A stretch of 64,000 nucleotides of DNA from Eggerthella sp. YY7918 (GTDB lineage: Bacteria > Actinomycetota > Coriobacteriia > Coriobacteriales > Eggerthellaceae): NCBI RefSeq assembly GCF_000270285.1, contig NC_015738.1, forward strand, positions 1,674,001-1,738,000, given 5' to 3'. The notes under the pieces are model-generated. The model ran no database searches. It was given only the letters and a program-made list of their open reading frames with translations, and had not been told where the DNA came from. Numbering within the stretch: position 1 is the stretch's first letter; the number at the start of each line of letters is the position of its first letter. Shown here piece by piece: positions 32,079 through 41,680 of the stretch. The translations under genes and the position numbers were made by a program.

Positions 32079-33092
32079 GTGGGCCGCGCATGCTCCGATA
32101 GAAAGACCGACGGACAACTCCTGAAAGCGAGGGTCGCCCCGGGAGTCGAGCTGGTTGAGGATCCCAAGGGCCTCTTCGAACTGCAGATCTCGAAACCGGT
32201 CGGAAGCGGCTCCATGCGCGGTCGCGCCCTGTCGCGCGGTTTGTTCATCGCCCTCGTTGACTTTACCTGCACGAGGTGCCCAAACATCCCTTCCGACACG
32301 CCCCTCCAGCTGCCCTCGTTCTCCAGCGGGATGTGGCTGACGGTGAACCTGTGCTGGGAGGGTCGGTGCGAAGTCGACATCCCCGACGGCGGACTGGGAG
32401 TAGTTGCCGCCGGGGATCTGTGCGTAAGCTACTCCCGGAAGCGGCCGGCCGAGTTCAGATACCCATCGGGGCGCTACCGCGGCGTCGAGCTGTTCGTGAA
32501 CGATCGAGTTGCCGAGGAACCGGCGTTCTCCCTGCTCGGCACAGGGGACAACGCCATCCGGCGCATCGCCCGCAAAGCGGGGCCGGCGGCCGTCCTCGCG
32601 GGAGACGCGGAGCTCAACGGACGCATGGAGCGCCTGGCAGCGCTTCTCGACGCGAACGACGACGCGATGGCGGAATACGAGGTTCTCGGACTGCTGCTCG
32701 GCCTCCAACGGCGCGACCTTTCAACGACGAAACCCCGCTTCCTGCTCACGCGTGCGCAGATGGGGATGGCTGCCGCAGCCCGCGACGAGATGGAGCGCGC
32801 CCTCAGCGCGCGTCACGACGCCCGGACGATGGCCGCCGCCTTCGGCGTGAGCGCAACGTCACTCAACGAGTACTTCACCCGCGCATATGGCAGCACGATC
32901 GCGACCTACCTCCGACGACGCCGAATGGAAGAGGCGGCAACGCAGCTCGCACAAGGCGCGAAGGTGACGGAAGCAGCAACGTATGTGGGCTACGCAAACC
33001 CGAGCAAGTTCGCCGCTGCGTTCAAGAAAGCCTATGGGGTGCCGCCGAGGGAGTGGAAGCACGCCAGTGGGATGGGGCTTCGCAGCGTGTAA
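32079..33092 (+). CDS. AraC family transcriptional regulator
   Basis: About 337 residues with a C-terminal AraC domain (DARTMAAAFGVSATSLNEYF, KVTEAATYVGYANPSKFAAAF) and an N-terminal sensor-like region. The GTG at 32079 is preferred because AAAGGGG lies eight bases upstream; a GTG at 32058 is also possible. It is divergent from feoA and convergent with the fused ABC transporter. Probable metallophore- or iron-linked regulator, by analogy with the other two AraC genes that share DtxR-like boxes. Confidence 0.85.
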   Translation: MGRACSDRKTDGQLLKARVAPGVELVEDPKGLFELQISKPVGSGSMRGRALSRGLFIALVDFTCTRCPNIPSDTPLQLPSFSSGMWLTVNLCWEGRCEVDIPDGGLGVVAAGDLCVSYSRKRPAEFRYPSGRYRGVELFVNDRVAEEPAFSLLGTGDNAIRRIARKAGPAAVLAGDAELNGRMERLAALLDANDDAMAEYEVLGLLLGLQRRDLSTTKPRFLLTRAQMGMAAAARDEMERALSARHDARTMAAAFGVSATSLNEYFTRAYGSTIATYLRRRRMEEAATQLAQGAKVTEAATYVGYANPSKFAAAFKKAYGVPPREWKHASGMGLRSV

Positions 33093-33172
33093 CCGCGTCA
33101 ACCTTGGGATTGGCAACCCTTCTCCGCCCAGCATAAACGCACGATTCTTCCCGAATATTGATTCGAAGGACA

Positions 33173-36100
33173 TCACTGCGCTCCCTCAGCTGACATACGC
33201 CCATTCGCTCCCCAGCTGCTGCTCTGCAGCTGGAGATCCCAAAGATGTCGGTAGAGGCCGTTGCTCGAAACGAGGTCGTCGTGGTTCCCCTCTTCGACGA
33301 TGTTCCCGCCGTCGAGAACGACGATCTTGTCCGCGTTGGCGATGGTCCTCAGACGATGTGCGATGACGATCACCGTCTTGCCCGCGCAGAGGGTTCCGAC
33401 CGCTCTCTGGATGAGCGTTTCGTTCTCCGGGTCGAGCGAGGCCGTGGCTTCGTCAAGAAGCACCACGGGGGCGTCTTTCAGAAGGGCCCGCGCGATGGAG
33501 AGGCGCTGGCGCTCCCCTCCGGAAAGAGCGGCGCCGTTCTCGCCCAGCATCGTGCCGAACCCCTGGGGAAGCCTCTCGATGAACTCCATGCAGTGCGCCG
33601 CCCTCGCCGCTTCCGCCACTTCTTGATCAGTTGCTCCCTCGCGGCCGATTCGGATGTTGTTCGCGACCGTGTCGTCGAAAAGGATCACGTCCTGAAAGAC
33701 TATGGAGACGTGCGCGAGCCACGATTCCTCGGAGAACCCGGCGATGTCCTTGCCCGAGCAGAGGATCCTGCCGCTGTCCGGCTCCCAGAATTTCGCCGCC
33801 AGCTGGGCGCAGGTCGACTTGCCCGAGCCGCTCGGCCCGACGAGGGCGGTGACTTTTCCTTCCTGCGCGTCGAAGCTGACGCCGTGAAGGACCTCCTCGT
33901 CGCCGTACCCGAACCGGACGTTTTGGAAAGATAGGCTATGGCCGGAGACATCCGCCGGAGCAGAGCCCTTCGCTTCAGGCTCGTCCATGACCGCCTTGAT
34001 CCGGGCCGTCTTAGTCGACAGGTTGAGAAGGTTGGGCAGCTGAGACACGAGGGCGAGAATGGGGCTGTACACACGCGAAACGATGAGCAGGAACATGAGC
34101 AGAACCATGAAGTCAACGCCGCCGGAGGTGAGAAGCATCGCGCCGATGCAGACGGTCAGGCCCACCCCCGAGCGAAGGATGGCGCTCGCAAGGGAGACGG
34201 AGACGTCGACAGCGAGCTCGACCCGCATCGTCACCCTCTTGAGCTCGAGCATCGCCTGCTCCATGGCGGCGGAGTCCTTGCCCACCGCCCTGCAGGCCCT
34301 TATGTCCTTGATGCCTTCGAGGTAGTCCTGCACGCGCGCCAGCGCATCCAGGCGGACGCGGTTCTGCCTTTCGAAAAGGCGCGACTGATGGCGTCGGCTC
34401 AAGGCGATGACCCCCGCCGAAAGCGGCAGCGTGATTATCACGCAGCAAGCGAGCCGCCAATCGAAGAAGGCGAGCATCACGCAGATGACCATGGTCGACA
34501 CGATTCCGGCGATGAGCTGCGGGAGCGTCGAAGACAGCATGGACTCCTGCGCCGTCACGTCCCCCATGATGCGGTCGGCCACGTCGGTCGTGTCCCGGCG
34601 GTTGAAGAAGCTCATGGGCAGTTTCCTCAGATGGTCGGCGAGGCGCAGGCGGATGCTTTCGGACTCGGTGTACGCGGCCACGTAGGTTTTCTTGTAGTCG
34701 TTCCTCGAGGTGACGAAGACCACCGCCATCCCCGCAAGCCCCACGGCGAAGATCGCCCAGAGCGCGGCGGCGTCGAACGGCTCGCCCGCAAGGGTCCCCA
34801 CGAGAGCCGCGAACGCGGCGACCGTGCAGACGAAGGGGATCATGAGCGCCAGATCGCTCAAGGTGCACGCGAGGGCCGAACGCTTGAGTCCGGCATAGCC
34901 CTCGCCGGAAAGGTTGAACGCCCTCTGAAGCCATGGCGCCCTGCCGTTCGACGGCTTGCCGGGCTTCTCCGCAGGGTCGTGCTCGCCGGCGGAAGCATCC
35001 TGCGCCGCATGCGGGGCGACCGCTTCGGAGGATCGGGCTTCGTCGCCGCCTGGAGCCGATTCGATGCCCCATTCGACCGCCTCCGTGTACTGGCTCCACA
35101 TCTTCGCATACGTCCCCGATGCGGCGAGGAGCTCTTCATGGGTGCCCTCCTCGACCTTGCGGCCGCCGTCGAGCACGACGATCTTGTCGGCGCCGACGAC
35201 GGTGGAGAGCCTGTGGGCGATCATGATCACGGTCTTGCCCGCCATGAGCCTCTCGAAGGCCTTCTGGATCAAGTGCTCGTTCTCGGGGTCGGAGAACGCG
35301 GTCGCCTCGTCCAGCACCACGATGGGCGCGTCCGAGATGATCGACCTGGCGATGGCTATCCGCTGCTGCTCGCCGCCGGACAGGTGCACGCCCTCGGAGC
35401 CTATTACCGTGGCGTAGCCGTGGGGAAGGCTGCTGATGAATCCGTCCGCCTGGGCGGCCTTCGCGGCCTCGACCACCTCGTCGTCGGTCGCCCCCGGCCT
35501 GCCGCGCCTGATGTTGTCCGCGATGCTCTCGCGGAACAGGTGGGAATCCTGGAACACCAGGCTGAGGCTGCCCATCAATTCGTCCTGGCTCATCTCGCGG
35601 ACGTCGACGCCGCCGACGAGCACCTGCCCCGAATCGACGTCCCAGAAACGGGCGACGAGGTTCGCCAGCGTCGATTTGCCCGAGCCGCTCGGCCCCACGA
35701 CCGCGCATACCGTGCCGGCAGGGATTTCCAGCGAGACGTCGCGCAACGCCGGCTCCGCGTCGTCCTCGTAGGAGAAAGTCACGTCCCGAAGGGACACCGA
35801 GGCGTCCTTCGGGGTTTTCGGCGCCTCGGGACAAGAGAGCTCCTCGATGCCGAGCACCGAGTCGATGCGGTCGATGTTCGCCTGGGCGAGCATCCCGTCC
35901 TCGCTCACGTAGAGGATCTTCGCGAACACGCTCGATATCGAATGCACGAACAGGAGGTAGAAGACGAGCGAGAGCACGAACGTCGGCCAGTCTTGCGCGC
36001 CCGGGGCGAGGAGTATGCCGACGGGCAGGACGAACAGGTACGCGTTGTTGATGATCGCCGTGAAGCCTGGCATGGAGTTCCGGAAGAAGAGCGTGACGTC

Positions 36101-36850
36101 GAGGGAAAGCCCCGTGTAGTCCTTGATCGCGTCTGTGAGCCGCTTGAACGATCTCGCCGTCTGGCCGAAGGCCTTCACGACGCGCATGCCGCGAACGTAC
36201 TCAACGGCGGCGTTGCCCATCTGCTCTTTCACTTCCTGGTAGCGCCCCATGCTCGCCATGACGCGCTTGTCGGCGTAGCCGGAGAACTGCACGACGCATG
36301 CGACGGCGACCGCCGCCAACGTAGCGACGCCGAAGCGCCAGTCGAAGACGAAGAGCAGCGCCACCAAGACGACGGGCGCGGCGGCGGTAGCCGCCAGGTC
36401 CGGGATGGAGTGCCCGATGAACTGCTCGATCCCGCCGACGCTTTCGTCCATGACCTTCGAGATCCTGCCCGTCCCGAGCCTGGCGACGTGCCCGAGGGGA
36501 ATCCTCCCGAGGTGGGCGGCGATGTCGAGCTTCGTGCGGTACTGCGCGTCGAATGCCGCGGCGTGGGAGCACAGAAGCGCGGCAAGATAGCACCCCACGT
36601 CAACGACTATGCCTGCCACCGCCAAGCCCGCGTAGCCCGTCATCGCCGAAACGTCGACGGCGGCCAGGTTCGGATAGACCCCGACCGCATCCCTGATCAT
36701 GAAGTAGATCGCCACGTATGGGACGAAGGACGCCGCCGCGGATAGGACCGCCAGCGCCATGGAGGCGAACACGAGGGGCTTTCTTCTCCCCGCGAACCGC
36801 AGGCAGCGGGAAAGGGCCCCCGGCTTCCTTCCTTTGCTTTCCTTGCTCAT
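33173..36850 (-). CDS. fused two-half ABC exporter-type transporter (IrtAB-like)
   Basis: A 1225-residue protein with TMD-NBD-TMD-NBD in one chain. NBD1 (about residues 355-595) has GPSGSGKST, LSGGEQQ and LDEATAFSDPENE; NBD2 (about 985-1215) has GPSGSGKST, LSGGERQ and LDEATASLDPENE. The ATAFxDPE form is typical of IrtA/IrtB and YbtP/YbtQ siderophore importers with exporter fold. These halves are usually two genes, so the fusion is unusual. Last gene of the ecfT-ecfA-ecfS operon, 38 bp after the S-component. Likely siderophore or haem-type transport. Confidence 0.85.
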   Translation of the reverse strand: MSKESKGRKPGALSRCLRFAGRRKPLVFASMALAVLSAAASFVPYVAIYFMIRDAVGVYPNLAAVDVSAMTGYAGLAVAGIVVDVGCYLAALLCSHAAAFDAQYRTKLDIAAHLGRIPLGHVARLGTGRISKVMDESVGGIEQFIGHSIPDLAATAAAPVVLVALLFVFDWRFGVATLAAVAVACVVQFSGYADKRVMASMGRYQEVKEQMGNAAVEYVRGMRVVKAFGQTARSFKRLTDAIKDYTGLSLDVTLFFRNSMPGFTAIINNAYLFVLPVGILLAPGAQDWPTFVLSLVFYLLFVHSISSVFAKILYVSEDGMLAQANIDRIDSVLGIEELSCPEAPKTPKDASVSLRDVTFSYEDDAEPALRDVSLEIPAGTVCAVVGPSGSGKSTLANLVARFWDVDSGQVLVGGVDVREMSQDELMGSLSLVFQDSHLFRESIADNIRRGRPGATDDEVVEAAKAAQADGFISSLPHGYATVIGSEGVHLSGGEQQRIAIARSIISDAPIVVLDEATAFSDPENEHLIQKAFERLMAGKTVIMIAHRLSTVVGADKIVVLDGGRKVEEGTHEELLAASGTYAKMWSQYTEAVEWGIESAPGGDEARSSEAVAPHAAQDASAGEHDPAEKPGKPSNGRAPWLQRAFNLSGEGYAGLKRSALACTLSDLALMIPFVCTVAAFAALVGTLAGEPFDAAALWAIFAVGLAGMAVVFVTSRNDYKKTYVAAYTESESIRLRLADHLRKLPMSFFNRRDTTDVADRIMGDVTAQESMLSSTLPQLIAGIVSTMVICVMLAFFDWRLACCVIITLPLSAGVIALSRRHQSRLFERQNRVRLDALARVQDYLEGIKDIRACRAVGKDSAAMEQAMLELKRVTMRVELAVDVSVSLASAILRSGVGLTVCIGAMLLTSGGVDFMVLLMFLLIVSRVYSPILALVSQLPNLLNLSTKTARIKAVMDEPEAKGSAPADVSGHSLSFQNVRFGYGDEEVLHGVSFDAQEGKVTALVGPSGSGKSTCAQLAAKFWEPDSGRILCSGKDIAGFSEESWLAHVSIVFQDVILFDDTVANNIRIGREGATDQEVAEAARAAHCMEFIERLPQGFGTMLGENGAALSGGERQRLSIARALLKDAPVVLLDEATASLDPENETLIQRAVGTLCAGKTVIVIAHRLRTIANADKIVVLDGGNIVEEGNHDDLVSSNGLYRHLWDLQLQSSSWGANGRMSAEGAQ

Positions 36851-36888
36851 CGAATACCTCTTCTCTCATGTTGCTTTGAAAAAGGGCG

Positions 36889-37503
36889 CTAGGCGATTCC
36901 CGCGCGCTCGAGGTGCTTCTTGAACACCGCCCGTCCGACCAGCGAGCCGATGATGCCGCCCGCGAAGGTCACGACCGCGATAATCGCGAACGTCTCGGGA
37001 GTCACCGTGGACAGAAGGGCTTCCATGTAGGCCGGGTCGATGCTGTTGGACCCCATCAGCTCGCGGTAGTAGTCCTGGGAGGCGAACATGGGAACGAAAA
37101 GGCCCGCCGCCCAGCAGGTCTCGAAAAGCGCGTACCCCACGGCGACGCCTGCGAACCTACCGTACCCGAGCGCTTTCCGCGCCAGCTCGGAGACGGCGCC
37201 GCCGACGGCGAGGCCGAGCGCCACGGGCCATCCCGACCCGATGACGAAGATGACCACGGCGAAGACGAGCGCCATGATAAGAGACGTCCCGGCGCGCGGC
37301 ACGCGCGCATGCATGTAGACCCAGACGATCCCGGCGGGTATCGCCGCGATGGCGCAGCAGCCGCAGTACGCCACGACGCTCATGGAGGTGATTCCCACGA
37401 CGAGCATGCTCACCACCATGAACAGCAGGGAGAAGACGCCGAGGGCTATGAGGTCCCTGGAGCTGAGGCTGCCGCTTTCCTTCTGTTTTACTTTTGCTGT
37501 CAT
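36889..37503 (-). CDS. MptD/Trep_Strep-type ECF transporter S-component
   Basis: A 204-residue, mostly hydrophobic protein with five or six helices and the same C-terminal GGIIGSLVGRAVFKKHLERAGIA-like tail pattern as the S-component at 26488. The ATG at 37503 follows AAAGGATTTGGAA. It is encoded between the fused ECF ATPase and the fused ABC transporter. It should bind the substrate for the T/A module; substrate unknown, probably an iron-linked compound. Confidence 0.82.
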   Translation of the reverse strand: MTAKVKQKESGSLSSRDLIALGVFSLLFMVVSMLVVGITSMSVVAYCGCCAIAAIPAGIVWVYMHARVPRAGTSLIMALVFAVVIFVIGSGWPVALGLAVGGAVSELARKALGYGRFAGVAVGYALFETCWAAGLFVPMFASQDYYRELMGSNSIDPAYMEALLSTVTPETFAIIAVVTFAGGIIGSLVGRAVFKKHLERAGIA

Positions 37504-37553
37504 TTCCAAATCCTTTCTTTCATAGGAATCCTTTTCAGTCTTTGCAGGCCGGC

Positions 37554-38969
37554 TCACTCGATGAGCACAATCTGGTCGCAGGCCTTCGACAGGAACTCCG
37601 TGTCATGGCTGACGACCGCCACCGTCTTCCCGCGAGACGCCTCTTCGCGCAAGATGAGCGCGAGGCGCTCCATGTTCCGGAAGTCCAGGCCGCTCGTGGG
37701 CTCGTCGAAGAGAAGCGCCTGCGCCCCCGATTCCGACGCGATAGCGCAGACGCACCGTTGCTTCTGACCGCCTGAGAGCGACGCCGGATGGCGGTCGGCG
37801 ACGTCGCCGAGGCCGAACGCCTCCAGGACCGCTTCGAGGCGAGGCTCGTCGGGATCAGAGGAAGACGGGGCCGCGGATGCCAACTCGTCGCGCACGCTCG
37901 GGCGAAAGAGCTGGTAGTCGGGGTCTTGCATGACCAGAAACGCATGATTGGGTCTTCTCTTGGGAGGGATCACCGAGCCTTGGAACCGGACATGCCCGAG
38001 CTCTTCTTTCTTGATCCCCGCCAGGCACTTGAGCAGGGTTGACTTGCCTGCCCCGTTTCGCCCGACCACGCCGACGACCCTCCCGGGGTCGAACGAGACG
38101 GTAATCCCCTCGAGGACCGGCACACCCTTCTCGTACCCCGCATAGATTCCCCTCGCCTCGACGGCGGGAAAGGCGGAGACGGGACGGGAAAGGCGCTGCA
38201 TCAGGTCGGCGAGCTTCGGCGGCTCGGAGGATCTGAGCCCGCAAGACTCTCGCTCGGAGTCGGGCAGCCCCAGGAATCGCTGCGCGTCCCATTCGGCGAC
38301 GACGGAACCGCCTTCGAAGAGCAGGTACCGGTCGGCGACGCCTGCGAGGTAGGAGAGCCTGTGCTCGGCGATGATCACGGCAGACCCGCTCGACTTGGCT
38401 TTCGAGATGAAGGAGGCGAGCTTCTCCATGGAGGGAGGATCCAGATTGCTCGACGGCTCGTCGAGGACGTAGACGCTCGGCCTGCAGGCCCATGCGCTCG
38501 CGAAGGCCACCGATTGCATCTGGCCCCCGGAGAGCTCGAAGATGCCCCTGCCCATCAGCCTCTCCATGCCGAGCTCGCGCGCGACATCGCGCACCCGCCC
38601 GTGCATCTCCTCCCTGGGAACGCCGAGGTTCTCCATGCCGAACGCGATCTCGCCGGTCGTGTCGAGGTTGAAGAACTGGGTGCGGGGATTCTGGAAAACG
38701 CTGCCCGTCAAGGACGAGAGCTCCCAATCCTCCAGGTCGTCGATGTCCCTGCTTGCTACAAGGACCTTCCCCGTCCGGCTGCCCTCGTAGAACCCTCCCG
38801 CCAGCCCGTTGACGATCCGGGTCGCGGTGGTCTTCCCGCAGCCGGACTCCCCACACAGGACGACGCATTCGCCCGGCGCGACGGCGAAGCTCACGTCTTT
38901 GATCGCCGGGGCGTCGAACCCCGCATAGGTGAAAGAGACGTTTCTGAGCTCGACGGAGCTTTTCGTCAC
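37554..38969 (-). CDS. ecfA: ECF transporter ATPase, two ATPase domains fused
   Basis: A 471-residue protein with two ABC ATPase domains: domain 1 has GESGCGKTT, LSGGQMQ and LDEPSSNLDP; domain 2 has GRNGAGKST, LSGGQKQ and FDEPTSGLD. This is an EcfA1-EcfA2 fusion. The start is a GTG at 38969 that overlaps the ecfT stop (GTGA), giving translational coupling; longer frames would run inside ecfT. It powers the S-component encoded next. Confidence 0.9.
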   Translation of the reverse strand: MTKSSVELRNVSFTYAGFDAPAIKDVSFAVAPGECVVLCGESGCGKTTATRIVNGLAGGFYEGSRTGKVLVASRDIDDLEDWELSSLTGSVFQNPRTQFFNLDTTGEIAFGMENLGVPREEMHGRVRDVARELGMERLMGRGIFELSGGQMQSVAFASAWACRPSVYVLDEPSSNLDPPSMEKLASFISKAKSSGSAVIIAEHRLSYLAGVADRYLLFEGGSVVAEWDAQRFLGLPDSERESCGLRSSEPPKLADLMQRLSRPVSAFPAVEARGIYAGYEKGVPVLEGITVSFDPGRVVGVVGRNGAGKSTLLKCLAGIKKEELGHVRFQGSVIPPKRRPNHAFLVMQDPDYQLFRPSVRDELASAAPSSSDPDEPRLEAVLEAFGLGDVADRHPASLSGGQKQRCVCAIASESGAQALLFDEPTSGLDFRNMERLALILREEASRGKTVAVVSHDTEFLSKACDQIVLIE

Positions 38970-39703
38970 AGCAGCCCTCCGATCCCCTGATTGACCTTCG
39001 CAGCTACGAGAAGCGAGCAGCAAACGGCAAGGAATGCGAGCGATAGGAAATCGGCCCACCCGAACCGGGGAGCGTTGTAGGAGGTCTTCCTCCCGGGCCG
39101 GTCGATGCCGCGCGCGACCGCCGCGGCGGCAAGCTCGTCAGCGATCTTCGCGCAGCGCAGCATCACGGGCACGACCGCCGATTCGAACATCAGGACCGGT
39201 TTCGAAACGAGATTCCTGAGCGATGGGGCAAGCCCCCTCACCTTCATCGCGTCAGCAACCGCCGAGCATTCTTCCCTGAGCGTCGGGAAGAACCGCACCG
39301 CTATCACCAGCGGAACGACGGCAGCCTTCGGGAGTCTCAGCCCGTAGAGGGCGGCGGTGAGGTCTCCTATCTTGGTGCTCGTCGCGAAGATCGCAGCGAA
39401 CAGGCAGATGGGCATGCACGTACGGCAAGCCAGGGCGAACGAGCCGAGGGCGCCGGCGGCGCTCGGCGGGAGCATCGTCGTGACCCAGAAAAGAGCCATA
39501 AAGAAGAGGTAGGCGAAGGAGAAGGATATCGCCGTCTTTCCGCGCCCGATCGCGAAGGAAAGGAGCACGACGACGGCGAAGAGGGCCGAGCCCAGAACGT
39601 AATCCTTCACGATGGCACCGGTCGCAATGAGCACGGCGAGCATCGCCATCTTGGTTCTGACGTCGATGCCCTCTGCGAGCGTTTTTTGCACTCTGCTTCG
39701 CAA
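38966..39703 (-). CDS. ecfT: ECF transporter T-component (EcfT/CbiQ)
   Basis: A 245-residue membrane protein with about five or six helices and the two coupling-helix Ala-Arg-Gly motifs of EcfT: DAMKVRG (near residue 155) and AVARGI (near 202). The N-terminus GIDVRTKMAM corresponds to the LDPRTK motif of the family. It is the first gene of the operon ecfT-ecfA-ecfS-ABC, transcribed from a divergent promoter shared with an AraC gene. Confidence 0.9.
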   Translation of the reverse strand: MRSRVQKTLAEGIDVRTKMAMLAVLIATGAIVKDYVLGSALFAVVVLLSFAIGRGKTAISFSFAYLFFMALFWVTTMLPPSAAGALGSFALACRTCMPICLFAAIFATSTKIGDLTAALYGLRLPKAAVVPLVIAVRFFPTLREECSAVADAMKVRGLAPSLRNLVSKPVLMFESAVVPVMLRCAKIADELAAAAVARGIDRPGRKTSYNAPRFGWADFLSLAFLAVCCSLLVAAKVNQGIGGLL

Positions 39704-39728
39704 AATCGAACAACCTTCCCTTCGCTGC

Positions 39729-39762
39729 TATAATCGACGTAAGAAATGTTAGCCATGACTAA
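39729..39762 (+). promoter_or_regulatory. promoter and DtxR-like box, divergent ecfT/araC
   Basis: TATAAT at 39729-39734 and, 14 bp downstream, TTAGCCATGACTAA (39749-39762) preceded by TG. The palindrome matches the DtxR consensus half-sites TTAG and CTAA and the GTTAGCC core. It lies between the divergent starts of ecfT (39703) and araC (39840). Confidence 0.6.
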
Positions 39763-39839
39763 TTCAAATAAGGATGCGCACGGAGGAAAAGGTCCGAGCG
39801 CACAGGAATTGCGTCCGAACGCAAACAAAGGATCGGAAG

Positions 39840-40877
39840 ATGCGCGGCAAGGAAACGACGTTCTCCCACCCAGCTCAAGACGCGGCGGAAACCTTCGCCG
39901 CCTCGCTCGAGGCGATCGGTCTCGTCTTGTCGGACGGGTGGAACGGAGAGGGGGCGCTCTTCGAAGGCGACGGGCTCAGATGCGAGGGATGGTATTGGGC
40001 GTGGCAAGCGCGGCGATCCTTCTCCGTCGTCTGCTGCGATTTCACGTTGAAAGAACGCCTGCCATTCCGTTTCGACTTCGACAGGTATTTCGCGGTTCGC
40101 TGCGAACGGCACGGCCTCATGCCGCAAGCAAGCGTCTCGGTTTTTCTGGAGACGACGCCGAAGACCAGCTCGATTCTCTTACCCCAAGGGGCGAGGTTTT
40201 CGTATACGGAGATCGAGTACTACGACGGGTACTGCCAAAGCGTCTTCGGGGAGAGGATCGACAAGGCGCTGAAGCCGTTGGCGACCAGCCTGAGAGGCCT
40301 TAGAGATCGGGCTTCCTGGGATCCGGAAATCGCAAAGATGCTCGGTGAGATATCCCCGAGAGAGGTTCGGGGGCCGGAAGCGGGTCTCCTGTATCCAGGC
40401 ATTGCGAACCTGGTGATGGCAAGGCTCCTCAAAATGGAGGAAGCACTGTGCGGAGGCGTGCCCGAACTGGACCGTCTTTCGATTATGGAGGTCATATCGC
40501 ATATCGAAAACAATCTAGGCGAGGCAATAAGGCAGAAGGACCTGCTTGAGATTGCGAACATGGGGTCGACCAAATTCAAGCGTTTGTTCAAACAGGTAAC
40601 GGGATCGACGGTGACCGGGTTCGTTTCGGCAGAGAGAATCGAGCTGGCGAAAAGGCTGCTCGCCAGCCAGGACATGAGCATAGAAGAGATAGCCCATCGC
40701 TGCGGATACGAAAGGGCGACGAGCTTTTCCGCTCTTTTTTCGAAATCGGTTGGCATGTCTCCGCGCGAGTGGAGGTCGATCGCGAAGGTCGCCTTCGACG
40801 ACGACCCGGAATCGAAGATGCTGGATGCCATCGCAAATAGAGGAGCCTATATCAACAATAAGCAAATCGCAGAATAA
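39840..40877 (+). CDS. AraC family transcriptional regulator
   Basis: About 345 residues: an N-terminal sensor-like region and a C-terminal AraC domain (RQKDLLEIANMGSTKFKRLF, SIEEIAHRCGYERATSFSALF). The ATG at 39840 has AAAGGA eight bases upstream; an in-frame ATG at 39774 lacks good spacing. It is divergent from the ECF/ABC operon and is expected to control it. Third AraC in a 14-kb stretch, all in the same kind of setting. Confidence 0.87.
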   Translation: MRGKETTFSHPAQDAAETFAASLEAIGLVLSDGWNGEGALFEGDGLRCEGWYWAWQARRSFSVVCCDFTLKERLPFRFDFDRYFAVRCERHGLMPQASVSVFLETTPKTSSILLPQGARFSYTEIEYYDGYCQSVFGERIDKALKPLATSLRGLRDRASWDPEIAKMLGEISPREVRGPEAGLLYPGIANLVMARLLKMEEALCGGVPELDRLSIMEVISHIENNLGEAIRQKDLLEIANMGSTKFKRLFKQVTGSTVTGFVSAERIELAKRLLASQDMSIEEIAHRCGYERATSFSALFSKSVGMSPREWRSIAKVAFDDDPESKMLDAIANRGAYINNKQIAE

Positions 40878-41004
40878 CCCGCTTATAAGTCGTTACCAAG
40901 GTATCGCCAGCTGTGGGGATGACGGAGCGTTGCGAAAGACGTGTCAAGAATCCTTTTGCAAAGGAGAAGAACACCTGTCCCGATAAGGATTTTAGCGGCA
41001 AGCC

Positions 41005-41223
41005 TCACGTCGCGTGGCGCTTGCTCCACTCGAGCAACTCGTCCCTGAGCGCGAAGCGGCCCCTCTTCCTGCTCATCATCCTCCTGAGCGGCAGGGGTCG
41101 TCCTCCAGGAGGCTCCACTCGTAGACCGCGTTCCTGCTCACTCGCAGGAGTATCGCTATCTCCGCCACCGAGTAGGTGTCCTGGATCGGCACAGGGACCT
41201 TGACGTACGGGTATCTCGCCTAG
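41005..41223 (-). pseudogene. excisionase/MerR-like HTH protein, frameshifted
   Basis: The minus strand reads VPIQDTYSVAEIAILLRVS and RNAVYEWSLLEDD, a helix-turn-helix of the excisionase (HTH_17) type. Near 41090 a frameshift moves the continuation (RKRGRFALRDELLEWSKRHAT) to the next frame, ending at 41005. No start codon is seen because a TAG precedes the frame. A remnant of a mobile-element gene at the left edge of the accessory island. Confidence 0.6.
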
Positions 41224-41680
41224 ATGGAGATCGAATCCACATCCACGAAGGACGTTCATTTTCTTCTTCCTTGCCGTCAACGCAGGGAGTGGCGGGTACT
41301 CCCCAATTCGAGAGGAGAATGCACAAGGACGCAGACTCTTGGAACAGTACTTTCGAAACGGAACGAGCCCAAACCCCCATCAGAGGCAGCGGCTTCGAGC
41401 ACTCCCATAAGACGCCAATGAAATCCGCGCTTATTCACTGTTGATGCCATGATCTATGTTCCGCAACAAGAAGGAAAGCGTCTCACGTCGTCAGCTTTTC
41501 AAGAAAGATATTTTATCCAAATTGCTGGATGATTGCCACGGTGCCCGAATCGTTTCCCACGAATCGGTTATGCTTGACATATACCGATAATCGGCAAGAG
41601 CGCTTTGAGAGAAAAGCTAAAGGCATCGTCAAGCAACTCGCCCAATTATCGCTTCGACTTGGTTTGTTTGGAGCTGCACG
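41224..41680. other. intergenic region before the PHP-ATPase operon
   Basis: About 450 bp without a convincing gene; base composition turns AT-richer. TTGACA at 41574-41579 is a possible -35 box, and a palindrome CCGATAATCGG sits at 41584-41594. No clear -10 with standard spacing. Confidence 0.4.

Noticed and set aside
33938-36745. 935-codon plus-strand open frame opposite the fused ABC transporter
   Set aside because: Antisense shadow caused by GC-rich codon use. The minus-strand protein has complete ABC motifs, while the plus frame is low-complexity and without family features.
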